From contig NC_071667.1 of assembly GCF_028554725.1 (NCBI RefSeq), positions 74,012,001 to 74,076,000 on the forward strand: a stretch of DNA of 64,000 bases, given 5' to 3'. Source of the DNA: Zeugodacus cucurbitae (taxonomy: Eukaryota > Arthropoda > Insecta > Diptera > Tephritidae). The stretch's first letter is position 1. Every line of letters begins with the position of its first letter. Under the pieces are notes generated by a model, which worked only from the letters and a program-made list of their open reading frames with translations, was not told the origin of the DNA and ran no database searches. This document shows positions 26,174 to 38,865 of the stretch, one piece after another. Both the position numbers and the translations under genes were made by a program.

Positions 26174-29100
26174 TCTGACTGTCAGTCGTCGGCGAACACA
26201 CCCACCTAACACGAGCGCGCTACAAATCCACACACACACTCAAACAGATAATTTTCAACAAAGGTAGTGTGGAAAATAATAACAGAAAAAAATGTGGATT
26301 AGCGCTTTTCGCCATTTCCAGTCATTTGATATCTTCATTCACCTCCTAATGGAGTCTTCGTATGACAAATTTGATTTTTATGGGTTCCTGCCTTCTTTGT
26401 GTTGTTGTTGTTTGTGGAGTTTGAGTTTTTGGAAAAATTTTTTAATATTAGCTTGCATTCGACATGTGTTCGCTGATAAGCCAGCGATGCTGTGCCTGAA
26501 GTGCTCCGTAGATATTTCGGGCGCCCGTCAACAAAGACTCCATTTTCAATTACAAACTCCGTATCTTTACTTTAATGTATGTGTCTCATTTAGCTGTGGC
26601 CACTCCCAGTTACTTATGATTTTATGTGCACGCCTCAGATTTCATGCACCTCTGGTCTTTTGTGGTTAGAGTGAATTGTGGAGTACAGCAGATTTGAACT
26701 AATGGAAAAAATAATATTTCAATAAACTTACAAATTAATCAAAACTAAAAACTGTATTTAAAAAATCTACTAATTTACAAACATTTTATTTAAAAAATGT
26801 TAATTAAGAAAAAAAATATATTCAGAAAAAAATTAATTGGATAAAAATATATTATTTCTTTTGAAAAAAAAAAACTGAAAGAAAATATTGAAGTAATTCA
26901 AAAGTAATAGATCTACTAACAATGAATAATTATAATTATAATGAAAACATAAACCATAACTAATTGTTCAAATACTAGTAGAAAATATAATTAAAGCAAC
27001 CAATTACAACAAAACAACTATAAATTGAATAATGGCTACAGCGCCTGCCCCATTTAACTTGGCTTTATCTTTGCCGACTTTCTAACCTGCAGTTGCAAAC
27101 GCAAGTTTTTCATTGCTCATAAGTAATGTATATAAATATGTATGTATGAATGTGTGCATGTTTAAGCAGACCCCTCCATGCTTCATTTATAACCGCTAGA
27201 TAATTGTTATATCAATTTCATTTGTACTACGGTACGTTATACTACATACAAGAAGTTACACAGGTTTCATGTGCGCGCATTTATCAATTATTAACTTTCA
27301 AATGACGCCACACTTCATATATGCCAAGCATGATTAAATCATCGGAGCATTGTATTATAAGGCAGAAAAAAACTTGTTTGGTTGGAGTATTAAAACAACA
27401 AAAAGAATTTATTTTTATATACCTATTAGGCTCTAGGCTAGAAAAAAATCAAAAGACAGTCTTCAAAATAGCGACAGCTTCTTATCCCACCTAGTACTCA
27501 ACAAACAGGCACATATCCCTCATTTATTAAATAGTCATATGAAATTAATATGTACCAAAATTAACACTCACTTAGCATTAATTTCTCTAACTGAAACTCA
27601 AACTCACAAAGCAAACAGAAGCGCAGACAAGTGTTGACTGCTTCTTTCACCGTTGTCTTTGTTGTTGTCGCTGCTGCCAAATCCCTTTCCGGCAGTTAAG
27701 CACTGCCATAAGTGTCATTTAAAAAGAAATTTCTTTGAAGAGAACATCATAAGCTGGCAATTAGAAAGTACTCACGTAGAAAGATTCAATCGTGCTCAAC
27801 GGTAAAGTATTTACGGTTTAGTAAATATTGACAACTTTGAAAATTTATTTGCTGACTTTTCAATGCAAATATGTATTATTCCTATGTACTTAAATAATAA
27901 ACACCAACGTTGTTGCACGTCAATGCTCAAGTGTCAAACGGAAGCGCTTGTCACTGAATCAATAATTACAATAATGGTTGTTATAATATTGTTTGATGCA
28001 GTATAAATTGAATTTACAAGAATTCTACCAAACGATACATGTTTATTGTATAATCTCTGGGAATTGAGCGGAGAGATTTCTTTGAGAAAATTTTTGTCTT
28101 ACTTGTCACACAAAGTTCATTTGTCTAAATAGGAAGCTTTTGAAAATGAAATGTATTCAATGAAAGCTCAGTGCACCAAATATTGTTGTAGTACTACATA
28201 TTTTCATTTCTAACTTCCAACTCGGGAATTAGCTATTTCAAAAAGTTTTACAAGTCCAACTATTTTATTTGTCGTCAAATTAACACAATTCTTCTCGTCC
28301 ATTTTACAAATAATCCATCAACATTTACACATTTCTAAATCAATATTTATAAATCACACTTACATAATTTGTGTAGACAACATATAACACATGGAGCTCT
28401 TAGACATTCACCAGCGCTCGCGTTCTATCCAAAGTGGATTTTGTATAATTTATGAAGCAAACAGAAAGCGCAACAGCCATGAATTGAAGTTGCTATAATA
28501 AACGAACCATTTCTTCGTTCACCACATTCGCAGGCCATTGCTGCTACCTACGTCATAGCCATCTTTAGCGCTGTCTCTTGCCAATTCAGCGCTGCTTTCT
28601 ATGAGCTTTTGTTCGAGTCTCTCTATGTGTCTGTATGTGAAGTTGTGTGTCATTGTTGACTCTGGCGCGATTGCTACACAGTGATAAGAATATTTCCTTG
28701 GCTTGTGATAAATTTCATTTAGTCACGATGCCATTTTATATATCGCTATTTTCGCTATTGCTCACTTACAGCTAGGCCGAAAAGTAAATAAAATATAAGT
28801 GATCTTTTCCACCACAAGTCATTGCATCCATTCTATATGTTGTTATTTGTTGCTTTATCCCAAATTTTCGTTCAATTTGGCGCATCTGCCGTCTTTTTCG
28901 CCTCTATTTGTTGTAGTTGCATATATTTCGCATTTATTTTATTTTTGTTCGATTTAATCTGCATGAATTTTTCGCCTACTCTATTTGACTTATAGCATTT
29001 GCAGTTCAAAGTGTAAAAAAGGTCTGCAATAGGTCAATGAGGCTTTCTAAGTTTGTTGGGTATAAAGATTTTGTTTGAATCGCATAAGTGAATGCAGAGG

Positions 29101-29273
29101 AAAGTAGAAGAAATGTATGAGTCATCACAAATGCTAAAGGAAAAAAATACTCATAGTTAGAGGAGCTACGTCATCATTAGCCAGTAGTACTCGTGGAAAA
29201 TCTGCCATCTTTAGGACTTTGAAAAAATTATCATAAAATATGATATGAAATTATCTTTATATTAAAAATTTTA

Positions 29274-29282
29274 TGTTTAATT
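29274..29282. repeat. Target-site duplication of RTE copy 2 (3' side of element)
   Basis: TGTTTAATT here and at 31459-31467 flank the minus-strand element. It is nine bases long. The exact edge is ambiguous by a couple of bases next to the TTC repeat. Confidence 0.7.
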
Positions 29283-31458
29283 CTTCTTCTTCTTAACTGG
29301 CGTAGAAACCGCTTACGCGGTTATAGCCGAGTCCACAACAGTGCGCCACGCATCTCTCCTTTTGGCGGTTTGGCGCCAATTGGTAATACCAAGTGAAGAC
29401 AGGTCCTTCTCCACCTGGTCCTTCCACCGGAGTGGAGGTCTCCCTCTTCCTCGGCTTCCACCAGCGGGTACTGCATCGAAAACTTTCAGAGCTGGGGCAC
29501 TTTCATCCATTCGAACAACATGACCCAGCCAGCGTAGCCGCTGTCTTTTTATTCGCTGGACTATGTCTATGTCGTCGAACAACACATACAGCTCATCATT
29601 CCATCTTCTGCGGTATTCGCCGTTGCCAATGTTTAAGGGACCGTAAATCTTCCGCAAAACCTTTCTCTCGAAAACTCCTAGTGCCGTCTCATCGGATGTT
29701 GACACCGTCCACGCTTCTGCACCATAAAGTAGGACGGGAATGATGAGGGACTTGTAGAGTTTAGTTTTTGTTCGTCGAGAGAGGACTTTACTTTTCAATT
29801 GCCTACTCAGTCCATAGTAGCACCTGTTGGCAAGAGTGATTCTGCGTTGGATTTCAAGGCTGACATTATTATCGGTGTTAATGTTGGTTCCTAGGTATAC
29901 GAAATTATCTACAACTTCAAAGTTATGACTGTCAACAGTGACGTGGGAGCCAAGACGCGAATGCGCTGACTGTTTGTTTGATGACAGGAGATATTTCGTC
30001 TTGTCCTCGTTCACCACCAGACCCATTCGCTTCGCTTCCTTATCCAGGCGGGAAAAAGCAGAACTAACGGCGCGGGTGTTGTTTCCGATGATATCAATAT
30101 CATCGGCGTACGCCAGGAGCTGTACACTCTTGTAGAAGATTGTACCTTCTCTATTTAGCTCTGCAGCTCTTATAATTTTCTCCAGCATCAAGTTAAAGAA
30201 GTCGCACGATAGCGAGTCACCTTGTCTGAAACCTCGTTTGGTATCGAACGGCTCGGAGAGGTCCTTCCCGATCCTGACGGAGCTTTTGGTGTTGCTCAAC
30301 GTCAACTTACACAGCCGTATTAGTTTTGCGGGGATACCAAATTCAGACATCGCGGCATAAAGGCAGCTCCTTTTCGTGCTGTCGAAAGCAGCTTTAAAGT
30401 CGACAAATAGATGGTGTGTGTCGATCCTTTTTTCACGGGTCTTCTCCAAGATTTGGCGCATGGTGAATATCTGGTCAGTTGTTGATTTTCCAGGTCTAAA
30501 GCCACACTGATAAGGTCCAATCAGTTTGTTGACGGTGGGCTTTAGTCTTTCACACAGTACGCTCGACAAAACCTTATATGCGATATTGAGGAGACTTATA
30601 CCACGGTAGTTGGCGCAGATTGTGGGGTCTCCCTTTTTGTGGATTGGGCAGAGTACACTGAGATTCCAATCGTCGGGCATGCTTTCTTCCGACCATATTT
30701 CGCAAAGAAGCTGATGCATGCACCTTATCAGCTCTTCGCCGCCGTATTTGAATAGCTCGGCCGGCAATCCATCGGCCCCCGCCGCCTTGTTGTTCTTCAA
30801 GCGGGTAATTGCTATTCTAATTTCTTCACGGTCGGGCAATGGAACATCTATTCCATCGTCGTCGATTGGGGAATCGGGTTCGCCATCTCCTGGTGTTGTA
30901 CTTTCACTGCCATTCAGCAGGCTGGAGAAGTGTTCCCTCCACAAACACAGTATACTCTGGTCATCAACCACTAGATCACCGCTGGGGGTCCTACAGGAGT
31001 GTGCTCCGGTCTTGAAACCTTCAGTTAGTCGCCGGATCTTTTCGTAAAATTTTCGAGCATTACCCCTGTCGGCCAGCTTGTCAAGCTCGTCATACTCACG
31101 CATTTCTGCCTCTTTCTTTCTTTTTCTGCAAATGCGTCTCGCTTCCCTCTTCAGCTCTCGGTATCTTTCCCATCCCGCTCGTGTTGCGGTCGATCGCAAC
31201 ATTGCGAGGTAGGCAGTCTGTTTTCTCTCCACTGCGAGACGACAATCCTCATCATACCAGCTGTTTTTTTGGCTTTTCCGAAAGCCAATGGTTTCGGTTG
31301 CAGCTGTACGTAAGGAGTTTGATATGCCGTCCCACAGCTCCCTTATACCGAGATGCTGATGAGTGCTCTCAGAGAGCAGGAGTGCAAGTCGAGTAGAAAA
31401 TCGTTCGGCTGTCGGTTGTGATTGCAGCTTCTCGATGTCGAACCTTCCTTGTGTTTGT
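29283..31458 (-). mobile_element. RTE-clade retrotransposon, copy 2 (5'-truncated)
   Basis: Reading the minus strand, the element ends with a four-unit GAA tail after the sequence GCGGTTTCTACGCCAG shared by all three copies. Its 5' end is cut within the linker between endonuclease and reverse transcriptase, the usual result of incomplete target-primed reverse transcription. It sits in the putative 25-kb first intron of the cadherin gene, in antisense orientation. It is the least damaged copy over the reverse transcriptase. Confidence 0.9.
29313..31457 (-). CDS. RTE reverse transcriptase ORF, 5'-truncated but uninterrupted
   Basis: The frame is open from the truncated edge of the element to the stop at 29313, about 714 codons. 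A GTG at 31232-31230 can be read as a start, but the codons upstream (SWYDEDCRLAV and before) are clearly element coding sequence, so there is no true start in this copy. Numbering from that GTG, the basic linker (KREARRICRKRKK) is at 28-40 and NKAAGADG at 148-155. The palm motif FVDFKAAFDS is at 276-285, FRQGDSLS at 335-342 and catalytic YADD at 375-378. The LRWLGHVVRMDES segment lies near the C-terminus. The reverse transcriptase core looks intact, but with no endonuclease or promoter the copy is not autonomous. Confidence 0.9.
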   Translation of the reverse strand, partial: QTQGRFDIEKLQSQPTAERFSTRLALLLSESTHQHLGIRELWDGISNSLRTAATETIGFRKSQKNSWYDEDCRLAVERKQTAYLAMLRSTATRAGWERYRELKREARRICRKRKKEAEMREYDELDKLADRGNARKFYEKIRRLTEGFKTGAHSCRTPSGDLVVDDQSILCLWREHFSSLLNGSESTTPGDGEPDSPIDDDGIDVPLPDREEIRIAITRLKNNKAAGADGLPAELFKYGGEELIRCMHQLLCEIWSEESMPDDWNLSVLCPIHKKGDPTICANYRGISLLNIAYKVLSSVLCERLKPTVNKLIGPYQCGFRPGKSTTDQIFTMRQILEKTREKRIDTHHLFVDFKAAFDSTKRSCLYAAMSEFGIPAKLIRLCKLTLSNTKSSVRIGKDLSEPFDTKRGFRQGDSLSCDFFNLMLEKIIRAAELNREGTIFYKSVQLLAYADDIDIIGNNTRAVSSAFSRLDKEAKRMGLVVNEDKTKYLLSSNKQSAHSRLGSHVTVDSHNFEVVDNFVYLGTNINTDNNVSLEIQRRITLANRCYYGLSRQLKSKVLSRRTKTKLYKSLIIPVLLYGAEAWTVSTSDETALGVFERKVLRKIYGPLNIGNGEYRRRWNDELYVLFDDIDIVQRIKRQRLRWLGHVVRMDESAPALKVFDAVPAGGSRGRGRPPLRWKDQVEKDLSSLGITNWRQTAKRRDAWRTVVDSAITA

Positions 31459-31467
31459 TGTTTAATT
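31459..31467. repeat. Target-site duplication of RTE copy 2 (5' side of element)
   Basis: Second copy of TGTTTAATT, immediately beyond the truncated 5' end. Confidence 0.7.
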
Positions 31468-33028
31468 ATATATCCACAAAATTTTGCTAGCTACTGTAAT
31501 AAAACAGTACCACTGTTGCTTTCAAAATCAATCCACAATTATAACTCATTCACCAATTCAGCGTCCATTATTTATAAAAATATCGTCATTCCAATACAAA
31601 CATATATCTGTGTCGCCCACTTATGGTCAAGTCCCGTGCCGCATGTCACCGTTACATCTAATGTCAAATCATCACTAAGTCTATTCGGTGGCTCATTGAG
31701 CAAAACGCAGCGAATGTGGCACAGCCTCACACATGAGCTCATATACTTGTACTTACGCATGTGCATGTATGTATGTCTGTGTGCACATGTGTTGTGTTTG
31801 TAATTCCCAATAGATTTATTGCACACGATAACGGTACTTACCAATGGAAACTGCAACATTTACCGCAATACCAGATATGTTAACTTGTCTGACAGCGTGC
31901 TACCAGCAAGGAAAATAACAAAAACAAAAATTAAACAGAAAATAAATAAATTTAACAAAAACAACAAGAAAGTTAAAGTGCAAACGCTCTACAACGACGC
32001 CTCAGGACACAGACAAAGCCGCCTCGCTTTTCTTCAATCACAACGCTTGGGCCTACAAACCGAGCGGCGCTAACGTCTGATCGATTACACGATCGAACCG
32101 CTGCCGACGCGCCAACGTAAATACTGAATGCGGTTTGACCTGATTTCCGCTACGTTTTCGCCAATTTTGCATAAATTATGCGCGAACATTTTTTTCTATT
32201 CCATTTCCACCATATTTGTTGTTGTTGCTTTTGTTGCAAGTGAGGCGAATAAAAACCGAGGAAATGCAGCAAAAGCGTTGAGTGGTTTTGCCAAGTGGGT
32301 AGAGTTGTTACTACCCTTTATTATTTTTCTCTCTTCACTGGATTTTTTGCTTTTCTTGTTGCTTGTAGGAACATTGTTGCATTTAGTGACAGCAACATTT
32401 TTATCCGCTTACGCCTGCCATGTAAATCCGTAGCTGGTTTTTGCTTTTGTCTAACCAATTTGAGTTAGATCTTACACTTGTCGTCCGCTCCCTCTACAGT
32501 GTTCACGGTTTAGCTCTTCAGTGACTTCTGTACGTATTTCTAACTCCTTCACTGTCGCCACAACTCAATTCCCTGCTGGATTTAGTTCGACAATTATTTT
32601 AGTTTCAGTCAATTTAAATTGGCAGTTCGGGCAGCGCTCCGCAGTTGCCGTTTGCTGGCAGCGCCACTGCGCCGGTTCATTATTTACTGCAACCGTTTCT
32701 GTTTTGTTGTTGTTGCCGGCGACGCATTCTTATGCTTATGCTTTTTTCAGTTACCAGTAATTGTTGTTTGAGCAAATGTTGAAGATGCTTATCGTCTGCA
32801 AGGTTGGTTCCAGTCAACTAACTAACTAAGCTTCGGGTTGAACAAGTGAATTTTTATAATTAGCAGCGAATTTTGCATGCGAAAATGGTAGTAATCCCTT
32901 GAGTTTTCAGGCTAATTTGCAGATTTGGCCAAATTTGCAGATATTGCTATTTTAGTGGTAATTAAAATAAAATTTTAAACTAATTTAGAATTAAATGTGT
33001 GAAATGTGTGTTTTAGATCTTAAAGCTG
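31468..33028. other. Putative intron segment
   Basis: Mixed AT-rich and moderately GC-rich non-coding DNA. The part at about 31900-32130 has a leader-like A/C-rich composition (AACAAGAAAGTTAAAGTG and similar), but I find no coding frame or splice site to support an exon. Confidence 0.45.
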
Positions 33029-33401
33029 AAAACTTAAAACTTAAAACTTAAAACTTAAAACTTAAAACTTAAAACTTAAAACTTAAAACTTAAAACTTAA
33101 AACTTAAAACTTAAAACTTAAAACTTAAAACTTAAAACTTAAAACTTAAAACTTAAAACTTAAAACTTAAAACTTAAAACTTAAAACTTAAAACTTAAAA
33201 CTTAAAACTTAAAACTTAAAACTTAAAACTTAAAACTTAAAACTTAAAACTTAAAACTTAAAACTTAAAACTTAAAACTTAAAACTTAAAACTTAAAACT
33301 TAAAACTTAAAACTTAAAACTTAAAACTTAAAACTTAAAACTTAAAACTTAAAACTTAAAACTTAAAACTTAAAACTTAAAACTTAAAACTTAAAACTTA
33401 A
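33029..33401. repeat. Perfect heptamer tandem array (AAAACTT)n
   Basis: The seven-base unit AAAACTT repeats about 53 times (373 bases) with no variant unit that I can see. It is flanked by unrelated sequence and the unit is not arrayed elsewhere in the window. Such purity implies recent expansion or active homogenisation. The true length in the genome may differ, because such arrays are hard to assemble. Confidence 0.98.
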
Positions 33402-35692
33402 TAGCTCAAATAGTCTCAATTAAGTCTCTTTTAAAACCACAAAACAGAGAATAGTAGAGTATACAATTCTACATAATCAAAATCTACAAAATAATTACTC
33501 ACAGCAGCGCCGCTTACAACTGTGCAAATTGCTGAAAATGTGTAATATTGCTACGCTCTGTTAGTTTTGCCATTTTTTCACACTTTCACATTCATTATAC
33601 TTGTAAGTTATTTTTATGACAACACTTTTGATGCATTGGCACATACAGATTTACAGTTTCGATTTCACACAAAGATAGACATTTGTGAAACACACCTACT
33701 CTCATGTGATTTCGAAGGCTTTATATATATAACAAGATGCTAAGAGTATGTATGTATGTGAGGACATGATTCGTGTTTGATTGTCTATTTGTTTGACCAG
33801 CTTGCATAACAGCCGCTGGCGTTGACATACTTCTTTTCCGCTCGCCTAACTTTCCCAATTGATTTGCTTTAAATAGCGAATTACTATTTTAAATTTTTTT
33901 ATTTTTTTACAGTCTGCACACGGTGCGGTTTGCCAGTACAAGTGTAATTGATAGCTGGATAAAAGTGGTGTGACCGTTTTGTTTACCATTTAATTTAATT
34001 TTAATGAAAACGCTTGTGATAATTGCAATTAAATTTTATGTTGTTATAGTACTTCCCGACTTCCCGATCTACATTTTTTTACGCTAATGAAAACTCGTTT
34101 CATTTTTAGATTAATACTGCAAAATTTAATTTAAAATTTAAATTCATGAAAAATACCTGAAAAGCGTAGTTTAACGAGATGTTTAATTATTTGTGAATAT
34201 AAATATATTATTAAATAAACTGAAAAAGTAGACTCATATAAGAAGTAATACAACTCAATCCTGAAATTCTAAAACGTTCGAAGTAATTTAAGATTACACC
34301 TAAAACTTTTAAGCTTTCATTTTCACCTAGAGCTTTCATTTAAAACATTAATCTCTGGTCTTCAAGTATGTAAATAAATATAAATTCCCATTCCCAAAGA
34401 ATGCGATTTGCTTATTAAAAGCAAAATATATTACATTTATTCTGTGTAGCATAATAATTATTCATATAGCAAAGACTAACTCATACTCAAAGACAAGCAG
34501 ACATAAAAACTTAGTCTTTTCTTGGCAAAAAAACATCAAATATATCACCATAAATGCTACTTAACTCACCGAAACGCAGACCACTGAGAGGCAACATTAG
34601 AAGCCAATGAGCCATAATTTTTATGTTGCTTTATGCAAACAAAAATAAATACAACCTCAAAGAACGTGCAACATTAACCACCAACAACAATAACAAAGCA
34701 GAAAAGGCAGCAGCTTAAACCAAAGTGATTCTTTATAGCACAAACACACTCATATAGAGACGCATCAACTGATGCACTGGGTGGGTAATTTATATAACTT
34801 GCCGGTAACTAACGGCAATATGCTGGCGCTTTAAAGCTGCTTGGATATTCGCTCATTCATTAAGAAAAATTACTGTCATTGCGAGTGCCGCACAAGTGTG
34901 GTGTGTGGTGCAAGTAAATGTCACTGAAGCACAGCAAAGAAGTAGAGACTATGCTAAGTGGCAGCCACTAATGTTGGTCAACAGACAGCAACAACAACAG
35001 CAAACAGAACAACAACATCTAGACAGCAATAAAACAAAAATAACTAGCAACACCGTTAGGCACATTTTGACAGCTGCTGCACCTGCGCGCCAACCTGACA
35101 AGAGTGTCGCGTTGGCAACAGTGAGGGCAACAATACCACGTTATGCCAATGCATATAGCATTGGTGAGTTGGAGATGATCGCCGTTGCATGCGAATATTT
35201 AGTTGAATTAATGCGCAACATTTGTTGCCGCGTGACAACGTCATTGCCGAAGGAGTGGTGTGCTGGTGCTGGTGGAAGAAGCTCCTAATGCATATTGGCG
35301 CATCTGCTTAGTTGGGAAAGTTGAAAACCTATTAAAATATGAGAAAGATGTTTTTTTTGTTTTTGGTTGGTTGCAGTTGAGAATTAACTGAAGCCGTTTC
35401 GTTTCGGCTTTTGACACCGAACTCAGCGAAAAGTAGGTAAACAGCTTTAAAGCAACGACGCATCACACGAACCAAATTGTGTAGTGGGAATACACGAACC
35501 GAACAAGGCAATGGTAGACAGTTGACTTGAACTTTAACCTGTTGCACTTTGTAGTTGTTAGATTTTGGTTGTCAAAATCAAAATACATTGGTTTGACACT
35601 AGCTTGGAAACAGCTAATATGTTCTTTGAATACGTAAAAAGATTTCCTGTACAAAAACATTCTTTATGTGAATCCCTTCTCCTATTATTATT

Positions 35693-35768
35693 AAATTACT
35701 CGTACCCCATTCGCACTAGCTCTCCTATTAAAATTTTCTCAAATTACTTGTACCCCATTCGCACTAGC
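35693..35768. repeat. 28-bp direct repeat, two copies 48 bp apart
   Basis: AAATTACTCGTACCCCATTC and eight further bases (35693-35720) recur at 35741-35768 with one mismatch. A CTCCTATTA stretch precedes both, so the duplicated unit is about 48 bp. Confidence 0.85.
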
Positions 35769-37569
35769 GAAAATATTTCCAAAAAAATCCTTTAAGACCT
35801 AAGCGCGCCATTATTGTTGTTTAAAAAAAGATTTCGTGTTAACCTTCAACTCGACTACGTTGCCTTCCATGCTACGTGTTTTACTTCAGACATCAATTAA
35901 ATATCAAATTTCACAGCATTAACTACATATAAACAACAACTTTAGGTACCCGCCGGGGGTTATTGTTGTTTTCGGGTAAGCCTTTTTCTATTATTTTGCT
36001 ATTTCTTGTTCTGCTCATCTTTGGGACATCAGTCAGTCGGATACTAAATGCAGTTCTATGCGTCGCAAGCAAATGTCAAATGAGTATGCACATGCGCAAC
36101 ATTGCAAAATGAAAAGTGCAAAGTTATATAATTTTTAATGACTGTATATTCTATGTGATCTATGTAATATTCTCCATGAAGTTTATCGCTTAAGTCTTTT
36201 GTATGCCGGTTCATTTGAGTTTTGTAAATTTTATTTTATTTTATTTTTCGCATTTTCGTTGGACAAGTCGTTTGAGTGTCTGGTCACATTGGCCTTCAAC
36301 TGCAACTCGAGTTGTTTCGAATAATTTACAACAATATTTAGTTTCTCTCAACTATAACGGTGAAAAAGTCATAAAATCCATGAATAGTTTTAATCATAAA
36401 CTATTTGAACCTTAAATCTTCGAATAACCTCAAAACTTATGGAAGAAATAAGGAACACAGTAATACTTCAAATTCTTTCAAAATTGAAATATGCAATTTA
36501 AAATCACTAAAATCGCTATCGGCGATGACATGGAAATATTTCAATTAGCATTCCTATATATGCCTACTCCTTAAGTTCATAATTTCCCTTACCATTCTTC
36601 AATTCTTTCGTTCGAGAGGTTCCCATGGGCGGTTTTAATTTGGTTTATCTAATGAATAATACTATTTTTCAAATATCTCGCTTTCAAAATGATCTGAATC
36701 CAATATTGGTGAATATTATTCAATTTTCAGTAGTACATAATATCTTGAATACTCTGAAAACTTCGTATTATTTAGTATTTTTTGTTATATGCTCGTACAG
36801 AAAAATATATATTTTCGAATTAATTTAATGACATTAAAATACACAGGAGCCAACCACAAAGAAAACAGATATTCTTCAACAAAAGAATGAGTACGACTCT
36901 GTGAACTTCCCAACTTTATTTGCTGTGCAATGCATGTATGGTCGTATGTCTGTGTGTGTATTTAATTAAATACAGTGAATTCCTAACAAAATTTTCCACA
37001 CACCAGCGAGAGAAATATTTGGGTCGCCGGGGTTCAGTAGCCATTAGCATTTCGAGTTTAATGTAGGTAATTTGCGAAAGTAGTGCAACAACAACAACTG
37101 GGGTTCACACAATTAGCAATTAACAGAACAAATAGTATTATCTGTATGTGTGTATGTTTGTACTATCGAGTGTAAATATTTGTAGTGCTTACAACTGGTA
37201 GAGATTGCAACAATTTGAATTTCTCCTCTGCCAAGAAGACACGCCTGAGAAAAATCAAGTTGAATATATTATATGACGTGAGTGATTGGCTGTTTGTGTA
37301 TGTACATGTTTGTGTTGTTGCTGCATATATGCAGAATAGATTGTGGCAAGTCAGCAAACCAATTTAGTGCAAGCTAAAGTAATGTGATATGACTGGCTTG
37401 TAGTTGAATCGTCAATGCCAACAACATTATTGAGTGGCAGCGGCCAAGTGGCTACCAGCTAACCAGTCAGCTCACGGGCGAGACCCCAAACAACAACAAG
37501 AAAGAAACATGAAATCCAACCAGCCAGAATTGTAATTGGCGCGAGGAAAAAAAAATATGATAGCAACAA

Positions 37570-38030
37570 CAACAAGTTCACGCACCACTAGCAGAAAATT
37601 GCGCTGCTCGCCTGTAGGCAGCAGGAGGCTCCGTCCGTGCGGTGTTGTTAGCTTGTAGTCGCCATGGAAGCCGTAGCACCGGGAAGGAGAATTTTTTCGG
37701 TTTTTTTCATTTCAAACTCCTTTTTATTGTTGTTGTTACACATTGTTGCACTATTTTCTGGTAATCATGGTGTTGTTGCAAGTTTGCTACCTGCCTGCCT
37801 CGCTGCCTGCCTCACTGCCTGGCTGACTGGCTGAGTGGCTTGGGGTTCTCGGCTGTTTATATATTGTTATATTATGATTGCATTCCTGGTGCCACAATGC
37901 TGCAGTCTCCAACGCCGGCGTGGCAACTCCATTCGTTCTATTCAAAGCTCAGTTCAGCACAGTGCAGCGAGGTGTTGTTGTTGTCGAGTTCAGTTGAGTT
38001 GAGTTGTTCTCGTTAGGGTTCAATTACAAA
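37570..38030 (+). promoter_or_regulatory. GC-richer island, candidate promoter
   Basis: GC-richer than its surroundings, with CpG-containing stretches, GCCT/GGCT-type short repeats at 37790-37840 and a TCAGT-like sequence (GCTCAGTTCAGCACAGTG) resembling a fly initiator near 37948. It lies in the putative long intron, so it could start an alternative transcript. This is weak, composition-based evidence. Confidence 0.2.
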
Positions 38031-38845
38031 GAATGCACTCACTGTGGCTTAAAAGCGTTTCTTCACTATTGTTGTTGGTGTTTGTATTATATTTCTTGTT
38101 GTTCTTGCATTATTTCGTATTTTTTCTTGCCTTCTGTTTTCTTCATATTTCTACTGAATTTTTTTTTGTGTCTCGAAAAAATATGTTGCAACAGAAGTGC
38201 TGCGCTTTATTATTATTGTTAAAGATAGCGCTGCTTGTTGTTGTTGCTTCCGCTGCTGCAATAATGATCACTAAAGATGCTAAAGCTTATTATTTTGATG
38301 TTAACATGTTGGATGTTGGACACCATTTCCGGGTATTGTTGGCTGCTGCAAGTAGCTGCTATATTCTATGTTCTGTTGTGCCTTTGGTGTTGCAAAAAGC
38401 ATTTTGCTGGATAATATGGGGTGTTACACTTTGTTGCAGTAACGCTTCTTTAATATTGCTTACCTCTGAATTAACTAATAATGAGCGGTGTGAAGAGATT
38501 GCACAGAGGCTTTTTGTTGCCGATAGAACTGGTGGATTTGTTTTGAGGAAAAATAAATTTTCTCAATATTTATTTTCTCGCATAAATAGAACTGGTTGAT
38601 GTAGGTCGAAGCGGTGCGATTAGAGAGCGAAATATAGAGTATATATGCAATATATATATTTTAGAAATCTGAAATTCCTTTGCGGTTGCCTTTCAAATCA
38701 TTGTTTTAGTAGTACCAATAAAAACTACTCCCAATTAATAAATTGTAATGTCAAGTCTAATTTTTAAATTATTGTCAAAGTTACCAAGTAGCTAAAATGG
38801 AATTTTAAATATTTTAAAGAAAATCAAGCAGAAATAAATATAACA

Positions 38846-38865
38846 TTGCCTAGATTTAGGAGCAT
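38846..38865 (-). repeat. Solo copy of the CCTAAATGTAGGC family
   Basis: TTGCCTAGATTTAGGAGCAT differs by one base from the right arm of the 14956 element and also shares the GAGCAT flank. Confidence 0.6.

Larger units (their letters stand above)
18224..29273 (+). other. Putative first intron, left part
   Basis: Non-coding AT-rich DNA with many TTG/CAA tracts. Repeats at 20645, 25302 and 26137 are listed separately. No conserved exon was recognised in either strand. Whether this is intron or intergenic depends on the leader exon ending at 18223. Confidence 0.45.

Noticed and set aside
38033..38599. Hydrophobic 188-codon frame
   Set aside because: The leucine and valine runs come from TTG/GTT repeats. 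The C-terminal third looks less repetitive, but I recognise nothing and see no transcript signals, so I do not call a gene.
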